64,000 nt of DNA. It comes from Opisthorchis felineus (Eukaryota > Platyhelminthes > Trematoda > Opisthorchiida > Opisthorchiidae). Position numbers and translations under genes: made by a program. Below, piece by piece: positions 38,101-48,899 of the stretch. Position 1 is the stretch's first letter. Every line of letters begins with the position of its first letter. Location: positions 279,961-343,960 of the forward strand of contig SJOL01006991.1 in the NCBI GenBank assembly GCA_004794785.1, in the 5' to 3' direction. Below the pieces are notes generated by a model. The model was not told the origin of the DNA, made no database searches, and was given only the letters and a program-made list of their open reading frames with translations.

Positions 38101-38520
38101 GTCAGTGACTTGTGTTTGTTCGCTATTTTGGGCTCTGTACTTACTTACGATACTTTTATGCGTGGTATATGGCGTTGAGTGTTCATTCTTGCCTTTCACT
38201 TCCACACTTGACCCACTATGCTGGACACTTTGTGCTTGATGTGCGACTTTTGATTGTGCTAGAGCTTACTGCGCCTTGAATAGCATTCAGCATTGTTTGT
38301 TCCTTCTTCAGTTGCTGTTCAGTTGCTGTGTTTCCATACCAAACATCCTTATTTACGTTAGGAATCATCTTGCCTGACTGGAACTATTGGTGGCACAACG
38401 TCAGATGAAACGTTCTCCTCTTTTTATCTAACATACTCCTTCACACCCTTTCACATTCATCGCTTGCATTTACTTTTTATGTCTGTGAACATGTTCTTCA
38501 AAAATAAACGATAATAAGTA
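35190..38520 (+). mobile_element. Decayed R2-superfamily non-LTR retrotransposon
   Basis: Read on the plus strand the blocks follow the R2 order. A Myb-like segment (LEQYFPGRSVISMKARSHVL, 35.5 kb) comes first, then a reverse transcriptase. That has EEVGRAIRLIGSSSSGLDKR, YFNLPLLSGGCPPHLCF and SPDQLRVISMSSIL (36.1-36.36 kb), and a decayed active-site block GFAFADD at 36.79 kb (family YADD). The C-terminal part has LGITSLISTILRQRRAPMEK (37.3 kb), then a CCHC-like LVHMLQSC and a restriction-like endonuclease block (RRLGYTFFEKL, IKP-LIAVRERRATV, 37.8-37.9 kb). The C-terminal Cys-His motif plus PD-(D/E)XK-type endonuclease is diagnostic of the R2/R4/NeSL group and absent from RTE or Jockey LINEs. 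Many frameshifts and stops make it dead. R2 normally sits in 28S rDNA; the flanks here do not look like rDNA. Confidence 0.8.
35951..36820 (+). pseudogene. R2-like reverse transcriptase domain, broken
   Basis: The best-preserved block is the 136-codon stretch from 35951, holding the N-terminal fingers motifs of an R2-type reverse transcriptase. A stop near 36357 is followed by a frame change, then LLHTLLYHSSATASSLSLVF-type text (palm). FAFADD at about 36.8 kb replaces the catalytic YADD and is followed at once by a stop codon, so the polymerase site itself is destroyed. Confidence 0.75.
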
Positions 38521-39059
38521 GTGGAACTCATTCCATACTTTCATCTAAACAACTGTTTCAACGGAACTAAATATATTTTTGTGGATAGTTGCGCCCAAAG
38601 CAGCTGAGTGTACTTCAGTTTAACACAATACACAGCGCACAAAATTAAAATTAAAGAAGGTGCATTCAATACTCAGAATTCGCAAATTAGTGGGCAGGTG
38701 TCGACCCCTCCCGAGCCCCTTCACTTAGTATGCATTTGTTTTACAGGATTCTTGTCAGTTATTGTGCCACGTTATCATTAGGTGACCCTCAAGTGTATTT
38801 TCGAATCAGTGGTCATAATCCTTCTTCACCACGTCAACGGGATGGGAGTTCATCTTCTGTAATGTGTCTATATTAGTACAGTTATCCTCGGGACAGGTAA
38901 TAAATGCACACCAATAAAACCAAGCTTGAAGCACAAACTTACCATATGGAGGGTTCCTGCTTACACTCTGGCACCACATCATCGATCGGCAATATTCAAA
39001 TTATCCACACACAGAGGGTGAACACAACTTTCCGGCCACGCATAAACAAGAAAACCAAT

Positions 39060-40733
39060 ATGAAAATCCCATGGAGCTGGTCCTGTCTGGCTTTTCTTCT
39101 TGTTACCTGTCAGTGTAAAACGCATCACACGGTTTGGCTACCCGCCGGAAAGTTGGTTTCTCTCCCTTGTAAACTGCGACAGCTCCAAAAACGTGAATCT
39201 CCTGAGTGGTGGGTTCGAGAGAACCGGGAACTGGATACAAATTTTACCTCCAACTCCATTGCGGCCTGGTATGATCGTCTTGGAAACCTACTCCATGTGG
39301 GTGAGATTCTGTTGATTCATGTTCCTCCATTTGAAGCTAGCGAGCTGTCTGTAACTCAGTATGCGGCACGACCCACTCCTCCAACGGAAAAACCTATGAG
39401 TCTGATGCCAGAATATAGGAGTTGGATCGGTGGAACCAACCAAATTCTAAAGGTTAAACACATGGATTCTGTCACATGCAGTGAACTACAAACTAGCACT
39501 GTTATCGGATATCGAGACCCTTGGAAGGTAATCGAACGAAAAAGCCGAATCGGGAGGCAGGTTTTTTTTACATTCAAGATCTATGTGCAACCGATAATCA
39601 TTTGGAACTACGCAGTTCCACCGGAGATTGAGTTCGAAAACAGAAGCGCACTGCTTAAACCAGTGACAGATTGGTGTTACAAGCAACGCTCCATTAAAAG
39701 ACATGTTGCTCGGGCTTGCAGCGGCGTTTATGAACATCGCAGACCTTTCGTTAAACTTTCCGGTCTCAAAGAGCGTATGCCACTAGTTCAGTCGACTGCC
39801 TTAGGGTACACAGAGCTTGGAGTGCAAATAGAATTGTCTGTGTCACCTTTGAGTCTTTTGGCCAATCCGACGAACGGAGAATTGAGTTACCTACATGCCC
39901 GCCTGAAACACAGTTTGGATGTGTACCTTTTAGAGGATTTGGAAAATCAACTGAACCTTGAGGATGCCTTAGAGTCGACCATTGTGGCAACCCGTTTGAG
40001 CGTTATCTGTCCTCCTGGAACTTTCACATTTACAACCAAACCGGTATTACGCGGTCTCAATTTCGAAAGCCTGTTAAACTCAAGCTTCAAGGACAGCTCA
40101 GCAGAGGCACTCCTGCCATACAAGTTGATTTGTCACCCCTGTCCTGATGGCACAGCGTCCCGTGCACCATACACATATGATGATGGCTGCTATAAATGTC
40201 CACGTGGGTATTATCGCGGTAGCACCGGATGGCCAAGCAGTGCTGGTTGTTTAAGATGTCCAGAGGGGTTTACGACGGACACCGTTGGAGCCACCTCCAT
40301 TGGGGAGTGTAAACTCAACGCAGGAGCTATCACTAGATGGATACTCAGTCAGTTGCTTCAGATGTGGTTCTCGCTGGAGCAAATAATTGCTGGGAAATCT
40401 GGACCAGAGACTCCGACAAGAGCGCTGCCCTATGATCAGCAATCTGCATGGGCATGGTTGGGTAGATTAGATAGGTCAGTGTGGATATGTGGCGGCGTGT
40501 ATTGCCTCGTGGTAATGTGGCTTACCGGTATGGCCGTCTACCGACTCCACCTGTATTTCAGGCTTCAAAGCATATTCAAAAAGCAATACAGGCTACTGTT
40601 GAAAGCAGTACTGATTGGACAAATTAATTTGGTTTCGTACATAAAACAGCGCGCTAAACAGAGCATCAAAACGGACCCAAACGATCCATTTACGGCAGGA
40701 GCGCCCGCTGAAATGACTGGAGCTGGAGAGTAA
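39060..40733 (+). CDS. Type I membrane protein with GCC2/GCC3 (ephrin-receptor-like) cysteine-rich domain, paralog 1
   Basis: This is an intact single-exon gene of 557 residues from the ATG at 39060. An in-frame ATG lies at 38904, but the later start is preferred because it is followed directly by a signal peptide (core CLAFLLVTCQC) in the same register as the paralog at 51.0 kb. After cleavage near residue 19 come a roughly 300-residue ectodomain (HHTVWLPAGK, SNSIAAWYDRLG, SWIGGTNQ, FKIYVQPIIIWNYAVP) and a Cys-rich module at about 317-417 with repeated C-x2-CPxGxx units (CHPCPDGTAS, CYKCPRGYYRG, CLRCPEGFTT). One TM helix follows (about 474-500), then a basic tail of about 57 residues (LIGQINLVSYIKQR). 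The module matches the GCC2/GCC3 family seen in ephrin-receptor-like proteins. There is no kinase domain. It is probably a surface or secretory-pathway receptor or adhesion protein; its partner is unknown. The R2-like element ends just upstream. Confidence 0.88.
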   Translation: MKIPWSWSCLAFLLVTCQCKTHHTVWLPAGKLVSLPCKLRQLQKRESPEWWVRENRELDTNFTSNSIAAWYDRLGNLLHVGEILLIHVPPFEASELSVTQYAARPTPPTEKPMSLMPEYRSWIGGTNQILKVKHMDSVTCSELQTSTVIGYRDPWKVIERKSRIGRQVFFTFKIYVQPIIIWNYAVPPEIEFENRSALLKPVTDWCYKQRSIKRHVARACSGVYEHRRPFVKLSGLKERMPLVQSTALGYTELGVQIELSVSPLSLLANPTNGELSYLHARLKHSLDVYLLEDLENQLNLEDALESTIVATRLSVICPPGTFTFTTKPVLRGLNFESLLNSSFKDSSAEALLPYKLICHPCPDGTASRAPYTYDDGCYKCPRGYYRGSTGWPSSAGCLRCPEGFTTDTVGATSIGECKLNAGAITRWILSQLLQMWFSLEQIIAGKSGPETPTRALPYDQQSAWAWLGRLDRSVWICGGVYCLVVMWLTGMAVYRLHLYFRLQSIFKKQYRLLLKAVLIGQINLVSYIKQRAKQSIKTDPNDPFTAGAPAEMTGAGE

Positions 40734-40739
40734 TGACTC

Positions 40740-41940
40740 ATTGCGATTTTATAAAGTGCCGTTCCGAATTCCTTTCAAAATCGAAAAAGTTATTACTCAT
40801 TGATATACGTGTCTTCGGTATCGTCAGGTTACCAGCTAAGGAGCACTAACTGAGGTGAAGCTGGCTCAGGCTGCGCCCATGACCACAAAACGCGGTATGT
40901 CGATAAAATGACCTGAAAATAGTGCTAGGAATCATGCTAACATGGAGGTAAATGAATCCATATAGTTTAATGAGTATCGATCTACATGAGTTTAAAGGTC
41001 ACCAGCGGCCAAAGGAAAAACCCTGGCCAAAGACAGGTTCTTTCATTTTATCTGCCATCATTATCAGCAACGGCAGTAACGGGAAAAATAACAATAGTAG
41101 CGTAAGGGAATAGGGCAGGTACCAAACTACCTTACAATAGGGAAGAGTAAAACAACAGGGAGGATGCAATTTTCCGTCCAACACAGACATCCGTACTTGC
41201 GCGCTTGAAAGCTCTCAGATAAGTCATCTGATTGGGAATCGAGGGCAAGAATTTGCTGAAATTGATTTCCAGCCAAATTCTTCGGAATTTCCAAACAATG
41301 GGCTCACAAGAGCCTTATCCACTTAGGTGACTGTTTTCATCTCTAATCTTTTCAGAAAAGTCGTTCATCTTTGTGCACCGTTGTAATTAGACATTGAAAA
41401 AAAGCATTCTCTTAGGTTGAAACTCACTATATGCCAAGTACTTCACCAGAAAGTTCTTGATGGTGGATGCATTTTCCAGCACTAGCTTACTTACATAGCC
41501 TACAGTTTTCCGCCGTTTTCTTCTATAGAAAAAGTCATCAATCTCATGCTAAGTGAGCTTCCAATTTAGCTTACAGAGAGAGGAGTGGCGAAGACGCACC
41601 AGTGACGCTAGATTTCATGACAGTAATACATCAGACAACAGGCGTCCACACACACACATGGGATTGCGAAAGTGAGCCCACACCCCATTTACTCTGAATT
41701 TGCTAGGGTAAATGAAAGACGCACATCATCTTGCTGGGCACGCGGACGTGAGCAAGTCAGTGTGGTGGTCTGGATCAGGTTCTCACGTGCCCAGGAAAGA
41801 TGTGCACGTATCACGTAAAGCTCAGTCTGGCGAGAAGCTTTGTACTTACTGGGATTCAGCAGGTGCATCCAACAGCTCATCGCTCCTATGCAACGCCCGC
41901 TGCCTCACTCGCTTCTACGAACTTTCAGTAACATTATGAT
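40740..41940. other. No gene recognised
   Basis: Region downstream of paralog 1. Short open frames only. A small complementary pair (CACGTGCCC with GGGCACGCG, around 41740-41800) was noted but is too short to interpret. Confidence 0.5.
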
Positions 41941-42148
41941 TAGTGTGTTATGTCAATGGACTGCACATATGTTAGGAAAATTTGAAAATATATCTGATTA
42001 TTTACTTTTGTTGATCGCTCCCCCTGAAGACCTGTATTTACCCTGTGATGCCAGGCTACTGCATAGGTAACTTGCATCGTTTCAAAGCATATCCACATTG
42101 AGTAGACGAAACACACTACACATAAGGTTGCTGAAGACTCATCGACAG

Positions 42149-42189
42149 CCCACAACCGGTTTCGCCCTTCTTGGGTGTCATCATGTAGG
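42149..42189 (-). ncRNA. Hammerhead ribozyme-like sequence, copy A
   Basis: In sense (minus strand) it reads CCTAC, then ATGATGA, a stem II CACCC-AAGAA-GGGC, then GAAA, then ACCGGT, T, and GTGGG. CCTAC and GTGGG pair as stem I. ACCGGT forms a loopless palindromic stem III, as in minimal hammerheads that work as dimers. The core should be CTGATGA; the first C is A here, so this copy is probably inactive. Hammerhead cores are known from fluke SINEs and Penelope-like elements. Confidence 0.6.
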
Positions 42190-42279
42190 TACATTCCCCG
42201 AGTTTCCGTTAAACTAATGTTCTACTTGAACCCAAACTGCACGAAATTCGACTAACACACTCATCTATATCCCAGTTTG

Positions 42280-42322
42280 GTCTACTTGATGAGTCCCAAG
42301 TGGGGCGAAACCTCTCTTGGGC
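42280..42322 (+). ncRNA. Hammerhead ribozyme-like sequence, copy B (inverted relative to copy A)
   Basis: It reads TCTAC, TTGATGA, then GTCCC-AAGT-GGGGC (a complete 5-bp stem II), GAAA and CCTCTCTTGGGCTG. Stem II and both core halves are clear, with one change from CTGATGA (C to T). Stem III is degraded compared with copies A and C. It is followed by CTGTCGAAGAGTTTTCAGCG and an ACCTTATGAATAGTGT block that recurs after every copy. Confidence 0.6.
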
Positions 42323-43019
42323 TGTCGAAGAGTTTTCAGCGACCTTATGAATAGTGTATTACTTCTGTTCAGGGTCTCTCGTTATCAACAACATAGTTTC
42401 CAAATGGATGTAGTTCTCGAAACTTGTCGCCTTCTTCTGCCATTTTTTGCCATACCATTAGCCTATGAATGCTTCATGTTTTGCGTTTACGGCTGATGAA
42501 AGCATGTGGAATTTGAACTTTCTTCTTGTTGTTCTGGCAAATGATACTAGAGGGAATCATGTTTCAGAGAGTCAGAAGGTTATGTGACCCGCCAAACTGA
42601 GAATAGAACAAAAGAACCGTGTGAAGGGTAACAATCAAGAGAGACAGTGACGCAAACGGGGCCTAAAGTGGCAGTGACCTCGAGTGAACCAATAAGAGAT
42701 TAAGACAAACGGAACCACCAAATAACTGGATTAGTAGCAAAGAGCTAAACCAATAGCATCAGGCCCTCGGATGACGATGTGTTGGGATTTTGGTAGCCTG
42801 AGTGTTTTTATCGGCAGCTGATCTGGTGGTTTGCAAGCCATTTGTGAGGCTCTGCAAGCAGTTCAATGGCCACGTGATCAAATACCAATAAGTCTTCAGA
42901 TCAAAATGTCACTGATACTGGCAGTGGATGCATAGATCAGAAGTCTATTATGAATATTTCTTTATCTAGCCGACGTACACCATAAGTTAAGAAACTAGGT
43001 GACCAAATTAGCGAAATAC

Positions 43020-43092
43020 ACTCATGTGCAAACAAATTTGGTTTTGCGAGAGACTCACCTGGAACCCAGCTGAATCTCTCGTTTGTGATGTT
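43020..43092 (+). repeat. Dispersed repeat module (ACCCAGCTGAATCTCTCG family)
   Basis: Contains ACCCAGCTGAATCTCTCG, TTTGTGATG and an upstream TTTGGTTTTG block. Related copies lie at 48543-48609 (plus), 48674-48740 (minus) and 59036-59103 (minus). The last follows a hammerhead copy closely, so the module probably belongs to the same element family. Confidence 0.65.
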
Positions 43093-43099
43093 TCCAGGT

Positions 43100-46000
43100 G
43101 ACCAAATAGTCGTCGACCGAAATAAAATATAGAACCATTCGTCTTACAGACAAAAGCAGCATACAGGATGGGAAGTGTCACAGGGTTACAGTAGTAAAGG
43201 AGTTTCCGTCTGAACAAGATAACGTAACCCTTAAATTACTATAAACCACGTGAGTGAGACTGACACTTACCTTATGGTGTCACCGTTCTAGAACATTCTC
43301 CCCAGACAGCCAACCACTGCGGTCATTTTTGCTAATCAGTTTAGGAGGCACTACCATCAGCAACAACCGGTTCAAGCTGAACGCTTGCACCTTACTGGAT
43401 CTGCAACTTTTCTGGTACGCTAGTAAGGACAGATAACATTTTGATAGTATGTTACAGTCTGTGTCGCTTGGCAAACTATTTTACGGTAGTCCCACCCAAC
43501 GTTTCAATATACCTGTTCGGATCAATAGATTCCTATTAACAGTAGTCCATATAGCTGAGTAGATTCAAATGTTTCGTATGACATTTGTCCATTCCGAATA
43601 GTTGTGGTCTGGGTACAGTCGGAGTACGAACCCTCCCCCATTAAAGGATACCCATATTCAGGACCACAGCCTTAGCACATAAATCGTTTGGTTCGTCAAT
43701 AAAATGAAACGTATAGTATCAAAAACTGACTTTCAGACAAAACACACCATTTACCGAAATCAGCGTGAACCGTTGTTTAACAAACGAAAGCAAGGTGATC
43801 CTTCACAACAAGGCCTTTCATTGTTGGCGGACGACAACGTATTGCTAATTCTCCTGTTTATTAAGGCAGGCTGCGTAGACGAAACAACAAGGAAAACTGT
43901 TTTTAAGCTAACATTTATTGTTTCATTGCATTCGACCCCCTAGCAGTGTGTATACTGAGTAACTGAAGAGGGGTTTGGGTGCAGGTTGACATGGCGTTCA
44001 TTTCAAAATGACAAAATGCTTCATCATTTGCTCTCCTTCGTGCACCTGTTCCCATAGTGAGGTAGTAAACCATTGGTGGGTACTCAGGTGATCTTTATAG
44101 GTACTGAGAATTATCACCCTGGTGAGGCTGCCCTATTCTACCCAATGAGCTCTACCCCCAAAAACCAACAGCTTCCGTATTATATAATTCAGATTCCATT
44201 TGGTTTCGTTGAGATATGTCAGCGAAAGCTCACACGATAAGGAACTCCAAAAACATGCTGATTTACACGGACGCGGTCTTTCAGTGCTCCAGTGAACTTT
44301 TTAGCCAGAAGCTCAACGGGAAGTACGAATCTCTTTCATCAACTTGGGTAGCCAAGACCTATCTTTCGCCCTTGAAGCCATTCGTTCACTGGCTTTACAC
44401 TAGTCCGCCCCAGTTTACTCAGCTTTTATTCCGTTAACAGAAAATTCGTATCTAGTCTAACGCTAAGTAGAGGAAACCAAAATAATCGTTTCAAATACTA
44501 AAAATCTGATCTGCGTTGCACCTCACAATGTCAATACTCGGATAACGAAAAACCTGCGTTAAAATTCAGCTTTCCCTTTTGCCATTTCTCCGAAACACTC
44601 CAGCTCCGTCAAGTCCCTTAATACACTTATGACCAATCCAGGTACTATATACTTACCTTTTGAATCTCTGGCGATCTCAATACAATTGCCTATGGTATCT
44701 GTGGTATCGGAGATGCAGTCAGCCTCAGAGCCGAAGGCGCTTTATTGGACCGGATTCCAGCGAACAGCTTGGCTCAACTAAGATTCATGCAGTGCGGTGC
44801 AGTATATGGTGTTATTTGGTCGTGTGAGGCTAAGTAATGGGAGGCCGCAGTTCTAAAGGTGAGAACAATAGGTTTGGTGAACGTCTGAAATGACTGTTTT
44901 CGTCAGCAAGAAGGAAGGATATTGCCATCCTGGTGGACCCAAGTTGAACAACTGGACCAGGGCGAACTACAGTATAGTGCCATATTTGCAGCGATTACTT
45001 ACTCCACAGAGTATGAGGAGCGACGTCTTCAGTTAGACGTCAGACATCACCTACTCCGAATGAACTTGTAATACAAGCGCTCACAACGACTTACTTAGAG
45101 GTCATTGACTCGAGCCCGTCATGCATTCACTTGGATCATGTGGAGGAGAGCCTCAAATGGAGGTTGACGTTTCTCTGCGGTAAACAACTTGATTTCGCTC
45201 GCTCCACTGTGCGGGCCTGGTTACTTACTCGCTTTCAGTCAGGATCACACTGGACCATGAGGGTGTAACCGGCTCATCAACTCCAACAGGTTTCTGAAGC
45301 TTAAAAGTATTGTGACATTCTGGTAAGCTGTTGGAAGGGCTGATGCTGAAGAACGGTTAGAAGGTGGATGGAAGAGGATGGAAAAAGCCATGTTGTCAAC
45401 ATTTAAGATTGTCTGCTCATGCCACCTGACTCAACAGGCTGACTTCTCCTGGTTGCAACCTAGATCATCAGCAAAAACGGATGCGCACTTCTCTCAACCC
45501 AAAATTACTGGTAATGGTCGCTAAAGAACGACGTCAGCTATTCACTGGATACCACAAATTCTAGGATATGTTTTTGTCCATCCTTGAGGTTTTTTGTACC
45601 CGTGTACCTATGACTGTCGACCTTGAGGTGTGTACTGCTCCACTTGCCTAGGCTGGATTCTACAGGCCTCGGGTGTAGTGTTCAGGACGGGTATTCACGG
45701 AGGCACCCAGCTCCAAACGAAACTTAAGTTAGCAGAGTTTCGTCGACCGTTTGTTCCTCATTCCGTTGATACTACATTCCGACCCCACCAGTTCGACAAC
45801 AGTTGGTCAACATTTACACCTATAGTGGAATCGCCTCCCGAATTTGGAGCATATTTTCAGTCACCCCCTAAGTCGGACACAAACCTGCGACCCGCTGGAA
45901 TATTTCTCATCATGACCGCCTTTATGTACGTTAGAGAGCGTTCAGAAACTGCTGGACCGAGGGTTATTTACAACATTGGCCTCACTGTCGGATATATTGG

Positions 46001-48160
46001 TACGCTAGTTAAGGGATGGGTAACGACATTTGAGAAGCCTATTTGTAATCACCTTCTCACGAACCCCTAAAGCGGTTTGGTTATACTTTCTTTCATGCAG
46101 TTGCAAAAATTGCATGACCTAGCTAGGTCCTCCGAGGTTACCACGCATTGACCAATGCTTTCCTTTGGCGTCTGGTTTCGGCGATAAGTCTGGAATCACT
46201 CAAATGTTTTATTTACTTGACCAAGAGAATACTCTTCGAATTGCCGCACCTCTTTGTTTTCTCTATTCATGAGTGGAATGTGGATAGATATAGCGTCTTA
46301 TCCAAACAAACATTGTTAACTGACGTTCTTTTGACTCCGCAACGAACGCACCTAGAATCAGAAAGCTGTCATATCCTTCCCTCTGGAGTTTCCAGTTCTC
46401 CACAAATTAATTTTGGTAGGTATCTTCCAGCGGTGCCGGTGACGAGAGTCACGAGGCTCCAGCCAATGGCTGGATGACGATAACAAGTTATGTGGCTTAT
46501 TCACAGCTAGAATTCCATTTAAGTCATGTCCAAAGGACTCTAAATAGCAGAGCTAAAAGCCTGTCTTCATACATGGGCGAACCTCTCGACCAACAGTGGA
46601 ATTCCCGTTAATGCATCTAAGCTACTCTCTGTTCAGCACACTTGTTCGAAAGGTTTGCGAGGGTTCACCAAAATCACACTAGTGAACTCTTATACATAAG
46701 TTATGGCTAGGGCTATCGCAAATGTCGAGAACGGCCGAGTGCGCACATAAAGTGCCGCCACCATGTGTGCTGGGAACGAGTAGGCGACAGCACCTCCCTG
46801 AGCAGTCACAAGTCAGATCAAAGCGGTGATCAGATGAACAGCGACTTCAAGGGACAAGTGCGTCCGGAGGCCAAGTTATCTAAACGACCGAATATCACGT
46901 CGATTGGCCGGATGTGCGGATTACGAACCAAACGAAGACGTGCCCTGATTAGCCAGAGAGTCAGCCAATCAGGATCGAGCGTGTGTACCTCGAGGCTTCT
47001 CGCCCGCTCACGAAGACCTTAGCATGACATTGTGGAACATTCTGTGATAACCCTATAAATGCGGTTTTCATAATTTTCCTTCATCTCCATAAGAGGCTTT
47101 CTCAATCTAGCATGCGTTTTGATATACCATAAGGTTTGCAATACCGTCTACAAGAGGTAACACTAAATTCAAAAAATAGGGAATACATAAGATTCCTGAG
47201 AGTGATTCTGGTTAGTTTTTCACAGCTAGCTATTCGCAAACATGCATATCTTGTAGATATCATAAAATATAGACTGTGCTCTTACAGCAGGTTATTACAT
47301 GTGGCCACTGATAATCCTAATATTTCTAATGTGTTTTGTCGTCGCTCGACTTCATTTCTGAACCCCACCATGGGCAGGTTTCAGGAACACAGAAGGAAAC
47401 TTAGTTTGTCTCGCTTTTGTGTCATCCAGTCTGTGTAGTTACAATGGTCGTCTGGTAACTCAGTAGAAATGAATCAACAATTTGTCAGGTTTTGTCAAAA
47501 AAACTTATTGGAATATTTTCAGTCAAGATTATGCTAACCAGTCGCGCTTGTAACATTTCCAAAAGTTCAGTTTCTCTAACCAAAAGTGTGTGAACTTCAT
47601 GTATTCTGCACGACCCAGTTGCTGCAGTCAGAAATGACTGTGGTCAATCCTACAAGTACGGAATTTATTCCGTGCGATCTTGAGTCTGTAATCCCTAATG
47701 GAGAGGTGCAATTTTGAGTAAATTTTAGCAACATTTAAGGCATCAAAAGCCCCACCGCAGCTATTTACTTCCAGAATTATGAGTACTGAAGTTCAGTCTG
47801 TGGCAGAAGTGATCTCATAGATATCCTACTTCCAAAAGGATACAAATTCGCTGAAGTCGGCTTTTCTCTTTGACATCAAAGAACTGGCATTCATGAACAT
47901 TTAACAACAGTGGAAAGGGGCTTGAAGTAAAACTCAGTATGGTAATACATACATGTGAAGAGTACTGATAGACCGAAGGTTTGGTTTGGAATCCTGAGAG
48001 GTCAGCCCATCGGTTTGCAATGTGACAATTGGAAAGCAAACCTGGCTGTCAGATTACTTTCTACCGCAACGGGTGTGGTAATCCATCTGTGTATGGAGTT
48101 CTTGGAGCGATTCTCGCTCGTAGATGATTTCGACTTCGTGGAAGAAACCGAAAACGACCA
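43100..48160. other. No gene recognised between the two paralogs
   Basis: This contains several motif-less open frames. The longest is 146 codons (45630-46070, plus) with one hydrophobic stretch (AGIFLIMTAFMYV), not enough to call a gene. Relatively GC-rich blocks near 44.7-45.5 kb and 46.75-47.02 kb look like old mobile-element sequence, but I could not identify any reverse transcriptase, transposase or protease motif. Confidence 0.45.
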
Positions 48161-48164
48161 AAGA

Positions 48165-48470
48165 ATCAAACAGTTAAAAAAGTGGTGCCAGTGTGAGTTG
48201 AGCTCACGGCCACGGGTGGCTGAACGGTATGATTTTCAACTGTTACCTGGGAATTCGTGGGTTCGAATTCCCCTGGAGATTCTTGAGATGCGCACTGATA
48301 ATGAGTGTGGATAAGAATGAAACAATCAAAGCGTTTCCCAGTCGCGTGACCCATTGGAGTGCAGTTACAAGATCTAGTCTCAGGCACGCACGTAGTTGGC
48401 CATCATTCTCAACTTTAGGTTACTCCTTTGTAAGTGCTACAATCATGCGTGGGTTTTTTTAATGAGGAAC
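48165..48470 (+). mobile_element. tRNA-derived SINE of Sm-alpha (hammerhead) type
   Basis: A polymerase III box A (GTGGCTGAACGG, 48216-48227) and box B (GGTTCGAATTC, 48259-48269) have tRNA-like spacing. They are followed about 20 bases later by GATGCGCACTGATAATGAGT, then GAATGAAAC, a decayed hammerhead core. This order, including GATGCGCACTGA just after box B, matches schistosome Sm-alpha SINEs as I remember them. The hammerhead has extra bases in CTGATAATGAG and is likely dead. The body runs on to about 48.47 kb without a clear 3' end. Confidence 0.65.
48288..48345 (+). ncRNA. Degenerate hammerhead core inside the SINE
   Basis: CTGATAATGAG followed by a short stem and ATGAAAC keeps the two conserved hammerhead halves in order, with an insertion in the first. 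Cleavage activity is unlikely. Its position directly after box B is the main support. Confidence 0.45.
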
Positions 48471-48542
48471 TTAATTTGAGGATCTCCTTTCGACCAGTCT
48501 TGAGTTTTTAAAACTAAAAGTAATCATCAGCGAAATATACTT

Positions 48543-48740
48543 ATTTGCATACCAATTTGGTTTTCACGGTGACTCACTTGAAGCCCAACTGAATCTCTCG
48601 TTTATGATGTTCTTCTACTTAGTGTGCTGCACCAGGCCGCCTCATGTTGGTACGATATTCAGTTAAACAGGATCATCATAAATGAGAGATTCAGCTGGGT
48701 TTCAAGTGAGTCACCGTGAAAACCAGACTGGTATGCAAAT
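48543..48740. repeat. Fold-back repeat with 67-bp inverted arms
   Basis: Arms at 48543-48609 and 48674-48740 are inverted copies about 90 percent identical (GGTTTTCACGGTGACTCACT is shared exactly), separated by 64 bases. As RNA or single-stranded DNA this would form a long hairpin. The arm is the same module as at 43020-43092 and 59036-59103. Confidence 0.9.
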
Positions 48741-48899
48741 GAGTGTATTTTTCGCATATCTACACTGTTTCATTCCGTATTTCCAACCCAATTTGTTGTA
48801 GGCTATCTTGTCATGCAGTGTAAACCTATCTTTATCATCTATTGTTATCAGATGCTCGACAAGTTGTGAGACAGAATAGCCATTTGAGCTACCGAGCCT

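Larger units (their letters stand above)
42100..42360. repeat. Composite repeat with two head-to-head hammerhead modules (first copy)
   Basis: Copies A and B of the hammerhead core point away from each other and share flanks (ACCTTATG and GAGT-TTCAGC blocks). They are separated by about 90 bases that include CCCCGAGTTTCCGT and TTCTACTTG. The same spacer, in reverse orientation, separates copies C and D at 58.8-58.9 kb, so the whole inverted pair is one mobile unit. Confidence 0.7.

Noticed and set aside
38904..39059. Upstream in-frame ATG extending paralog 1 by 52 residues
   Set aside because: The extension would bury the signal peptide and has no counterpart in paralog 2. The start at 39060 is preferred.
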